This document shows, one piece after another, positions 38,301-50,300 of a stretch of 64,000 nucleotides of DNA. The stretch's first letter is position 1. Every line of letters starts with the position of its first letter. The notes below the pieces were generated by a model. The model was given only the letters and a program-made list of their open reading frames with translations. It was not told where the DNA came from and did no database searches. Origin of the DNA: Colias croceus (taxonomy: Eukaryota; Arthropoda; Insecta; Lepidoptera; Pieridae); assembly GCF_905220415.1 (NCBI RefSeq), contig NC_059549.1:1736001-1800000 (forward strand), in the 5' to 3' direction. A program made the translations under genes and the position numbers.

Positions 38301-41300
38301 GGCAAATACATGCGGTATTGCATCTGAACCGGCACCTTTTTTTTGGTCTAGTCTCTTTAATGCTTTGAATACCAAATCTTGATTGATAGTTAATGATTGC
38401 AGATAAGAAGTAGCGTTGTGAGTCATTGAGTTCATATCACCATTATGTTGTGAGCTAGTCTCATATACTGAAGAAAAATAGTCGGCGAACATATTGCAAA
38501 TTTGTGTGCCATCCGTTGCCGAGCTATTACCTAACTTCATAGGAGTAGGATATGTTCCAGAGTTTGATCTTTTATTTTTCACATACATTTACGATAATAA
38601 TTCGTATAAAATCACAAGTACATAGGCATTTATTTACCTTCTCGATTTCGTGACTGTTTTAGATTTAGAAAATACTAAATATTTTCATTCACTTTTTGAT
38701 AAAAATGTGAATGGCGCTTACGATTTTTAGTTTCGAGCACGTTGATTCCATACTAAACGCGGACCCCCTCACCGCTTACCTCAGGCCTGAATAGCTGAAT
38801 TTTTGCTGACCGCCTAACCCCCCTTAACACTCATGTCCAGGCCCTGCTCGCCTCGTCCAAGTGATGCTACCGCTCGTACGAAGAGCGCGCGGGCGCGTGG
38901 TTCTCGCATCGTCGATCCTGACGCACGTGGCGGCGCCGGTGCGCGGCGTGCACGCGGCGTCGCTGGCCGCGCTCGATGCTATGGCGGCGTGCCTGCGCAG
39001 GGAGCTGAAGCCGCGCGGTGTTGATGTGGTGAGTACTGAGTAGCCCGTGTGTAAACTCAAACTCAAACATTTATTTATTCAATTAGACTATTTTTAGTAG
39101 CACTTGCGAATCGTCATTACATAAGTATTTTTAACATTTACCACCGATTCGGAAAGCAGTATCTATGGAGAAGAACCGGCAAGAAACTCCATAGTTGCTC
39201 TTTTAAAAACATGTCAATATTACATAATATGTAACTTAAATCTAACTACATAATATATATATAACATAATATGCAAAAGAACTATGTATAGAAGGATATT
39301 GTGAACGCGTGGTTCTCGTATCGTCCTAATTCCTGATGCAAGCGACGGCACTGGCCGTGCATATATAGCGGAGAAGGAAATATGGGAAACACTCACCTCT
39401 TGTAACCAAATTTCAGCCAAATCGGTTCAGTAGTTTAGTTTCAATAGTTAGTTTGTGTAGGCGTGAAGAGACAAATACTTTATCTAATCACATTTTTATA
39501 ATATACTGATTCAGGTAAGATAATGTTAAATATGTATGAAATACCTTTTCCTTTGTAAGGTATGCATCACGTTTATCGCATGATATCAGGCACTTAGTCG
39601 AAGCACGTTTCAGGCCTTTTGAAGCGTTCTTACGACCCCAAATCATCTAAATATTTAATTTTTACAATGAATAGAACATAAATCTTCGTTTTCGTTCTTT
39701 CCAACATTAATAACTCAGCCCCCGGAATCACAGACACAATAGAAAATCTATTGTGTCGTGGTCGGATCGGGCCGCTCGGGGCTCAATGGGTAAACACACA
39801 CCTAATGATTTAGTAACAGTGTAAAATAATGAGAAATCGTAAGATATCATTTTGTTCATACATGCTTCCTGGCGAAAGATGCGGACCCGTGGGATTGTAA
39901 AGAAAAATTACTTTATTTCCTGAAAAAATTACTATCATAAAACATAAAGCATTAATAAATTCTATCCCTTTATATAAAATTATAATGTTAAGATTCAAAG
40001 AGTACTAAATTATGTGTTTTCGACTTTGACCGTTAACCCCTTTGGTGCCTTGAAGCGTACGTTACTTAAAGTTTAATAATGAAGACTTATGTTGCAAATA
40101 ATCTGAGTTAGGTATAATACTTTAAAATTTTGTGGGTCGCACACGTAATGGGTTAACCTTGTTAAAAGCACTATCGGGAAGAATTTTAGACGAAACTAAT
40201 GAGCGTCTTGCACCTAAACCAAATTTATACCGCGAACGAAGTTCCGACTCAATTAATGGTACAAATTCGATTAGAAAACTTCGTAAATTACGTTCCCTTG
40301 AATGGCTCGTTCCTTTTCATTATGAAAGAGGTTTGTAGTGTTTGCTTTCATTAGAATTAATTCAGATACGATTACCTATTCATCTCTTTTATACTGAGTT
40401 CAGAGTTCAGACTAATTTTATGACCGCTACTTGATTTTTTTTTTTCAGTTATCATTGGCGATCGTCGTCTATTCAAACTATTCATTTATATTCTTTTGAC
40501 GCGTTATATTCGCTTCTTTTTATACGTTATTTATCACGTGTATACAGTTATCTATCTATACATATTATTAACTACCTCTAAATGTGTTAGAAATAACTGA
40601 TTTAGATTTAACATGAATATTAAATGCATTCATACAATTTTATCGCTTAACTGAATCTATGCTATGTGCAAAATACTTTTTTCTACAATAATACACGCTA
40701 GAAAATATAAATCAATAGAAATATGCCGAATAAATAAATTGCAAACGAGGCATAAATCATGGATTGGCTCTCGTGCATTTATGAGAAAAGCGAAAGGCAA
40801 TCTAAGGCATATCTACGAGTGACCGAGCTTTAGCAATTTCATTACTGTTCGACCGATAGAACTACAAAACGAAAATATAAACTTTATCACACATAGTATA
40901 AATCATATTTCTCTTTGACGTATCTTTTGATATAACGACTGTTTATCCTGTATTTATTATTCACTTTCAAAATAACATCAAAAGCAGTATAATTAGGCGC
41001 TTTTGCTATTACGCAGATGAAATACAAATGACTACTTAATTTAGTAATAAATATGTAACATTATAACGCTCGATCCGGCTTCATTATCTTGTAACTAGGT
41101 TAAGTCTAGTTCTAATGAGAGGCATATTAAAAGTTTAATGTCCCTACTTTGGTATCATGTTCGCGACTTATATTTAGAGCGCCCTCATTTTGAGAATGGT
41201 TTAATTATTAAAAATTAATTCTTTTAGAAGGATTTCTTGCGTGGTAGAATAGAAATTTTAAATTACATACAATCGTAAGGTCACCAACCTTCAGAATTTT

Positions 41301-44300
41301 CAGGTGTTGGTTCAAAAATTTTATGTAAATGAGCTGCAACGGCTTTGATGCAAGATCATGTTAATAATTAAATAATTTGAACGTGTATCTTACGCAAATT
41401 TGTGTAAAATTAGTGTATTTCAAGGCACAAATAGAAAGAATCGAAATGGTTTGGGGATTATGAATAATTTTTCGTTTATAAGTCAGATATTTTCAGATAA
41501 GTAAAAGTTTAGAGAAGTAAAATCTGTAGGTAATATTTTATCGGTTACATTTTTAAAAAGCCAATTTCTCAGCGTTTCCCTTGAAGTTGCTATTTAAATA
41601 ATAAATTTATAAACGGTCTAAAATACTGCTCGGTTTGGTAAAATATTTTATTTAAAAGTAACGTTTTAGTTTAAAAGTATCCTTGTCTTTGTCTCAGATA
41701 ATAGCTATTTTGAGGTTATTTCAAATTTCTCTCTAACTTTTATTGTGATCAATAACAAAAAGCTTTCTAAGCTTCAATGCTCTTATAATTTATTTTCATC
41801 ATGACAGCATATTCTCGTCTTAAATATTATAATATATAAAAATTGTTATGAAAACTATCGCTTTGTGATGAACATTAACAAAGCAAAAACCTGGTTTCAA
41901 ACGTTTCAAATATAATTTATCTCATTAGAGAAACAGATAGTTATTGAACGTCTAACTGAATACGATAAGTGACACAAATATTTCATTTTATTTTCGTAAA
42001 TTCTTTTACATACATTATTTTAATTCGGCTTCCTTTATCACAAAGCAATGTAAATAACTGAATTTTATTTAACGAATGTAGTTTGCTCGAAGCAGAAACG
42101 TATAAAATGAACAAATTATTCGCAAAATTAATTAATACGCTTTGAAATTGTTATTTCTGTAAACAGTATACTGTTAATGATATTCGTGAGTAATAATAAT
42201 ATTATGACTCACATAATTTGGTACGTATTCAAAAGTTTAACTTCATTGGTTGTCTCGGAAAATGTAATTTATTTTATGTGTGTATGTCAAGTGGTTAAAT
42301 ACATTTTGTGTATATGGTGACTTAGCAAGGACTTTGTTCTTTGATACCCTCCATCTTTAAGAAAGTTAGATATTATTCAGAATATCAAAGCGTTTCAGCT
42401 GACATCAAAAGCTGTCTGGAATTCTAATTTGTGTCGCGAACGAAGCCTTGAGCATAGCTTTTACATGTAATTTAAACTATGTAAAGCAATAAAAACTTGG
42501 AAAATAAGCTATTCTTTTCATAACAAAAGTTGAAAATTAATTAATTTTTCATGATCACTCTATAGGTATAACTAATTAATTGACGGATAAAAATTCGACT
42601 ATACGTGATATAAATTAACGTAAAAATAAATATGTTTATACAAACCATTTTATCGTTGATTCTCAGTTTACGAGGCAATAGCGCGGCGATACGTTGAAAA
42701 TAATCTCTTTTTAACAAGGCACCAAGCACTTCTGAAGAAAATCTGAAAAAAAGGCATGTGTACGCCTGTCCTCTTATTGTTTTTGTATTCATTTTATAAA
42801 GCGAAACTAATTTATTTCGCTTCTATAAATAGTCGTATTGGCACAGTGGTAAGTATTTAAGTTGCTGGCGGTAAAGTCTTTCATGCCATTTCCGATGAAA
42901 ATCAAAAAAGCAAATTGATAATTCGGCAAGGCATAGAGCCTATCAATTGAAATTGATTTTCCCCAAACCCAGTGTAAATATCTTAACTATCATATCTTCA
43001 TATTAAAACATCATTAAAAAATACAATACTAACACGCTCAAAACGATTAAATATTACAAATCAAAACTAAAATTTCCAATCCAGGTGGTAGTAGCGGCGG
43101 GCGAGTATACGACGGGCAGCGCGTGGCTCAACGAAGAGAAGCTTCTGGAACAAGCGCGCGACATGTGGAAGCGGCTCAGTGACGAACAGAAGGGCGCGTA
43201 CGGAGAGGACTACTTCGAGCAAGCGCTGCGTAGCTTGGAGAAGTATACGAAGAATGCGGTAAGTAGAACATTAGGTGTAAATGAATTCTGTATAAAAACT
43301 GTGTGTGTGTACTTATGTACACGCGTTAGAAGTTATTCTTCTTTGGCGTATGGATAAAAATACTAGAAAATACAACTTGAACATAGTTATCAATTTTCAT
43401 ACCACCTAGAACTAACTTCATGCTGTTAAATTTAGGTTTCGGTGTGCGCGCGCATCGTAAAAATTCACTCTCATCTTTTTTACTTTCATTAAGAAGTAAA
43501 CTTCAAAACGACGTGTGTCACTCGGGGACTGCCGCGGTAAAGCTATTGCATGCTATGCCTTCAAGCCACACCTCCGCCCGTCGGAGTGGGGAGCGTGAGG
43601 TTTTTTCGTTACGGAATTTCTCGTTTCAGTCCCCGCGCTCAAGGCCCGCGATAGAAGCTATGCAATAGTTTAAAAAAAATCATTTTAATCCCGTTAATTA
43701 TAATATTTTTGGAAAGTATACCAAGAATAAGTATATATGAGTAAGCAATAGTTAGGAAATAATGGTACGAACGAAAAATCTTGACTGTGTGAAAAATTTT
43801 AAGTTTAATATTTACATGGTCTGTAATTCTGATATATATTTAGATACCCCACTTCAAGCTATTAAAAATAGATGTGTTTCGTGTTCCAAACAGTTAGGTA
43901 TGGGGAACATGACTGTGGAACACTGTTTTTGTTGTAACAACTGTTTTGAACAATTGTCTGTGCACATAAATTACTCTCATACGCACATGTTTAAATCTAC
44001 TACTAGCTGTGCCCCGCGGTTTTACCCGCATATGCTTGATGTTATATAATATAGAGACTTCCTCGATAAATGGACCATATCTCGGCGAAATAATTTGTCT
44101 AATCGGACCCGAGGTTCCAAACAAACAAACTCTTCAGCTTTATAATATTAGTATAGATACGTACTTAAGAATTCCTTGGAGTTCCGAAATGTCTGGCATT
44201 AACGCGCGATATCTTGAGAAGTAAAGGAATGCAATATGAGGAACGTGTAAAGGTCGGAAAGGTAAAATTCTAAAACTTCGCCGATCAAGGGAGCGGTACG

Positions 44301-47300
44301 AAAAGGTAAAATAGTTTCATAAATTTTTGTTACGATTCCTAAAGTACTGAAGTAAAATACTTCTAGTTAAGTGTAGATAATTATGAATATTATGTAATAG
44401 ATTGACACGACGTAAATCATAATATGTTAAAGATACATACAGTACAAATATTCCATTTATAAATAAAAGAAAAAAGCAAGTAAGTTTATTACAGATACAA
44501 TTTTTTTTAATAATACGTCATAACTCAGTAGAGTTAAAGCAAATTGAGCTAGAGCAATGGGCTTTGACTTACCTAATGAACTTCTTAAGGAGCTAAAGTA
44601 CGTGTCCAGAGACGGTTCGGATAACAAAGGAGTGTAGGTACGTTGAAATGCGTTGAAAAACTGTGCATCTTTTAACACTTTTTCCTTTGATAAAATAATA
44701 TTTGAACACAAACGAATGTATTGAATTTAAAGACTTAACATAAATTATAATTAGAGAAGTTTTACCAACACATGCTTCGTTGTAATATAGACAAAAAAAA
44801 TTATAAAATTTTTATTTATTAAAATTTTCCTATGTCCAGAATTAACGATGCAGATTTCTAAAACAACCGGACTATGACAAGACGAGAAATAAATCATTTC
44901 ACAAAAAGCTCTTTACGAAGGTAAATGAATGCAAAACTGCACTTCTATGCCGTCTAATGTAAAGTGGACTTTGAATTTTAAGTAAGCTTTGCCAAAATTA
45001 GCAAAATTTGAAACCTATGTACGTATAAAGTTGATATTGAAAAAGGGTATTCACATTTTGATATACATTTCTGTACAACGTAGATGAATGAAAATAATCT
45101 TTCCAAAAGTATTAAGTAACCTAACTCTACATTAAAAACATCAGACATTTGTGCAAGATGTGCGTTTAAAACAGAATTATACATTATATTATACTAGCTG
45201 TGCTCCGCGGTTTCACCCGCATTGCTCCGCTCCTATTGGTCTTAGCGTGATGATATATAGCTTATAGCCTTCCTCAATAAATGGGCTATCTAACACCGAA
45301 ATAATTTTTCAAATCAAACCAGTAGTTCCTGAGATAAGCGCGTTCAAACAAACAAACTCTTCAGCTTTATAAGATTAGTATAGATTTTATAGTAGCACAA
45401 GGTGTGATATAAATTTTGTTAAATAATGGTTTGTTATTCAATTTGAAATGTGACAACAAAAATCATATTGCCTTACTGCATTTCAAATCAAGATACAAAA
45501 CCGCTTCTCTCTGAGACTGTCTTGAGACTTCTTAATGATGCAATTAAAGAATGCATAGGCAGATTGTCACATAGATGACCTAAAATAGAAGTGAGAATAG
45601 CAGTTCAAAAACAAAGCGACATGTGGAAACGAGTGAAAGGGCCATATCACACCCACTTGGGGCTCGTTGAGGATTCTCGAGACACAACTAAGACGTTGAG
45701 CGCCGTAAACTAGGCTACAGTTTGTAACTGAGGAAATTACATTTTGATCTATACGCGCTTAGACCACGCTCGGTGGCACCGTATATCATTGTTGTGATTT
45801 TAATTAAAAACGGCTGTAAATTTTGAATCTTGTTTGTTCTGTGATTAATGTATTCGAAATTCGAATTATTCGTAAATACACTGCGATGTTAAACATGTTT
45901 ATATAATGAGCAAAACATGTATATTTTAATCGAATATTTATTTTTATTGTATTGTCCAATTACAAATTTTGTAACATTATTCTCGGTAAGAGAAAAAAAT
46001 TGTTGTCTAAGTTCTTAAAAACTTTTCTATTCGTAAATCTTTTCAATTGTTTTCAATTAAAGTTTCCAAATTACAATGAATCAACATTCTCAGAAAAGAA
46101 ATTAATTCCACCTAAATGAGTAAACCTATTCTTCATTGTTGTCCCGCAATTTGTGTATAAATAAAACGCAATAAATATTTTAATCTCTAGTACTTTTAAT
46201 ATCAAGATAGCTGCATTCAAATCAGTGACAACGAGGATTTCTTTTCTGTCGCACCAAGATAAAAACTGTCCTAGTAATCAATTAATCTGACTTTTAATAA
46301 AAGTGAGAATTTACAGCGTTCATAATTTTTTGCATTTAAGTTGCTGTAAAATGTTACATTTAGTATTTTCTTTGCCTGACTATTTTTTTTAAAGAGGCTA
46401 CTTGAAGCTACATGAAAATAAATATTTATTAAGCTCACAAATTACAGAATTTACGTTTCTCTTAGCGTCAGTGGAAATTAAATTAAATATAATTCTAAAT
46501 ACTAAATAATCTGTTTGAACCAGTGAGCTAGCTACATTTTGGAAACCACTAGAGACGCTTTGCCAATAACCGCTTAATTATGCATTCCATTACCATCAAA
46601 CAGAAAACTAACCTAATTAAATAAGTTATTATTTACATTTCAATTAAGCGTTTATAATTTCGGTATCCAGTTACAACACCAATTACATTTTTAACGAGCA
46701 TATTGATTTACTATAAATAATGATTACAATGTTATCTATACTAATATTATAAAGAGGAAAGGTTTGTATGTATGTATGTATGGTTTTCACGCATAAACTA
46801 CTGAACCGATTACAATTAAATTTAGCACAAATACAGAGGGTAACTTGGATTAACACATAGGATAGGTTTTATCCCGGAAATCCCAGGGAAACGGAAATTA
46901 TGCGGGTTTCCTTTAAAAACGCGGGTGAAGCCGCGGGCGGAAGGCTATATTACATTATTTGTCTTTTACAAAACCATGTACTTTAAACGAGTTTCTTGTT
47001 AAGTGTTTAAACTCATTGTGCATCTTTATAATTTGGGTCAACCAGATCTAAACCACGCGAGGCAAATGCAGTCGTGTCTTAGTTTTTTGGTTACATAACG
47101 TCTTAGATTACAAAATAAAAGACAGATGTAGCGTTGCCGAACTAAACCGAATAATTTATCGTCATTTTCAATAAAGCTATGTGTGCTGTCATTTCGCCGC
47201 TGCACTGTACGTACACGGTGCTTCTGTGTGCGTGTAATGTTACCGGATATTGAAAAATTTCCCAAATTTTTCCCCGACTACGCAAAAAAGAGGGTTATGT

Positions 47301-50300
47301 TTTTCGAGTTTATGGATGTATGTATAATATTTCTTTGACACGCCCTGCAGTATAAACCGTTGGACCGATTTTGAGTTGCGAGGTTTCATTGCAATGATCT
47401 GAATTATTATGTTAGTGGCGGTAGTTACGTAGGCTATATACATAAATGAGAAGTCAAGTTTTAATTTTTATTTAAATTCTTTTATTACATAAAGTACCTG
47501 CCTACTAAAGTTATATATGGACAAAAAAATTGTATTCAATTTTTTATTAAATAAATTATATAAAAAAAGTTTCAATATTAACTATAATAATTATATTATT
47601 TTTTATTTTTCATAATATATGAATACGAATAGCGGTAGTTTTTAGTCGAGAATAGGGGACACTTTATTTTCATCATATCCATCATGGAGTTCACATAAAT
47701 TAAATCGCTAGCGAAAACGACGTTTTTAAGCTTTATAAAAGTAACAAAATAATGTATTATGCTTATTAAAATAATCTAATAATTATCATGAACCGTTGGT
47801 GCACTTTACAAATAATCACATTCACGATCGAAAAATCCAACAGCATTACCCTGAAGATCCTTTAACCATTTTACCGTTTTACCAATAAAAATGGCAAATT
47901 CATTTTCAAAATACTGGCAACATACGTTGAAGTTTTGTATTCCTTCATATCTGTAAAATTATTATTCGTATTAAAGAAATAAATCAGCCAAATAATCTAC
48001 AGAAAACCTGTGAAACGATGTTTTATCTTTTTTTTTGTTTTCGGGAACAAATTTTACAGCGTTTTATTATCACAAGACGGCATTTTTTTACTAACATTGC
48101 AAACCCTTTTTGACGTATTGCATGACACTATATGCGCTATAGCACTGGTGCAGCGACGTATTTGTTTTTGATTTCGTATTTTCTTTGACAAGGGCGACGG
48201 GCGGTTGTCATGCTCCATCTGTACTTTATTTTGTAATCTAAGCATAACGTATTACATGCACATCTCTCTACACGGCTTTTGTTGTCAGGTTATGAAGAAC
48301 TGCATTCTATACGAAGTGACTTGTTGGAACTTACAGTTGCACAAAACATACAATAGTGCAAGCTTTTCAAATGTGTTTCATTCCCGTGTAAATGCTAACG
48401 CTATATGTATGGCCTGATTAAAAGGCTTAATGCGAGATATAATTACGTTTTTATTACTTGCACTTTTAATTAAGAGGGTGCACAAAATAGCAACCCATAA
48501 AATTTGTATTTTTATTTGCATGAAAACTTATTCAACATGATAGCATTATAAATTCGTAAGCTCAGTATATAGTGAGAGGTATAAAAGTATTTTAGCACAC
48601 GCTACATGTTTTGCATTTATGGGAAGGTTCTGTAAAAGTCTTTACGTATTCCCTAAGCATACTTGCAATCTAAAGATCCATATAACAGCTCGTCTTTAAA
48701 GGAATTCTCTTTCGCTAAAGCACTAATGATCAAACATATTACAGTAGCACAGTAATTAAAGCTTTGATCTTCTGAAGCGGAAAATTGCTTTTCATCGTAG
48801 ACCTTGATTTATAAATCATCAAACGTTTCAACGCATTTTAACACTGCAATTTTGATACTTATGTAGGTGTGTATGGAATATTTCCATCATTCTGCAAAGC
48901 TGTTTAGAATTCAGCTTTTAGAAGCGGCTTTCAATCAGATTAAAATCTAGTACGTACTTATATCTAGACGACTGCTGCGAAGATTCTATCTATCAATTAG
49001 TATTATCACGCATAGATAAGATATAAGAAACGTTCACCTAATTATATTATATTATGCTCTGTGGTCCATTCTCGATGTCTATGGTTGTCACCTTGATTGC
49101 ACTCAATACTATGTACAGACCGTTTGCTAGATTTGGTTATATACCTTGCATAATACATAACTTTTTTTTTTTAAGTATTAGGTATATACCTACTAAGTTT
49201 TAATTAATGCGCAAAGAAAGTCTAATAGGTTAATCTTTCAATGCAATTAAAAACAATTATAAAGAAATAGATGTTAATTTCACACAACAATTTATTATCA
49301 GCCAACAATACATCACATTTTGATAGTAGGTATGAAAATTTCACACACACAAATGAACTCAAACTATGTTAGTGACACATGACACTGACAGTAAAGCTGT
49401 TATTAATTTGGAATGTCGTTGTTTTTTATTAGGATGGTTTAGCTTTAGGTTAAGCTTTATATTGTTTAAATAAACTATTATAATATTTAATTATTACCGT
49501 GTAGTTTAAGCATAATATTGAATATTTCCTGTTTAATATATAGAGCACAGAATACGTAATATTACCTACTAACGTACCAAGAGGCGAATATTTTTAAATA
49601 TTCTTTATAAAATAAAGATGCAAATTTGTAGTGCTTAGTTTCATTGATAAATATTTACTGAACAACAGCCATAATACTAAACGCAAACTTCATAACTCTA
49701 TGATAATGCTTTTGTTAAATTTGCTCAATGCTAGTTAAGAGTTAAGACTCCCTCTGCACTACTTTCATTTATAAATGAAAGCACATATTGTCAGGTATTC
49801 TAAGTATTCCTAATTGAGAATAAAGTACCTTAACTTTAACGTGAAGTACTTACCTACCTTAACATTAACTTGAAAAAGTATGTGAAGGCAGTTTTCCACG
49901 TTACATTATAATTATTTATGTGATTAGATAGTTTTCTGATTTCGTTATTTAATATTCATTATTAAAAGAAGTCTAATCTTAACTTGCCATATTGCTTCAG
50001 ATACATCAGTGGCAAACGATAAATAATATAAATACATTTTACCTACACATTCCAGATTTTTTTTTAATTAAGAATCTTTGTTTGGAGGGGGTGAAACGCT
50101 CGCTGAGTGAAACGCACGTTCCCAATCGCACTAAAAACTCAAAAAAAAACAAAAAAAAAATTTTTTTGAAACGCACGTTCCCAGTCGCACTAGACCCAGG
50201 AGTCTGATTTTTCAGTTCAAACCAGTTCCTGTAATTAGCACATTAAACTTTTTACTAAACAAAACGAACTTAACTCCTTACTCATTACTTCGATATTATA

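Larger units (their letters stand above)
36553..38590 (-). mobile_element. 5'-truncated CR1/Jockey-group LINE
   Basis: On the - strand the element carries a reverse transcriptase frame, then a 3' untranslated part of about 250 bp, and ends in an (aaat)n tail at 36554-36576. The endonuclease half is missing and an in-frame stop sits immediately before the first Met, so the 5' truncation lies near 38590. It is inserted antisense in intron 4 about 250 bases before exon 5. Confidence 0.85.

Noticed and set aside
38824..39070. Several antisense and alternate-frame ORFs over exon 5
   Set aside because: Very GC-rich sequence leaves all frames open; only the frame joining to the SDR fold has family support.
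40034..40155. Possible piggyBac MITE with TTAACCC ends
   Set aside because: Beyond the first few bases the two ends do not pair well.
40132..40338. 68-codon ORF in intron 5
   Set aside because: No splice context in phase, no homology recognised, not GC-rich like the true exons.
42839..42849. tRNA A-box match TGGCACAGTGG
   Set aside because: No B box or cloverleaf follows, so no tRNA gene and only a weak SINE hint.
50109..50192. 24-base direct repeat flanking an A-rich run, suggestive of retroposition
   Set aside because: No inserted body remains between the repeats; replication slippage explains it equally well.
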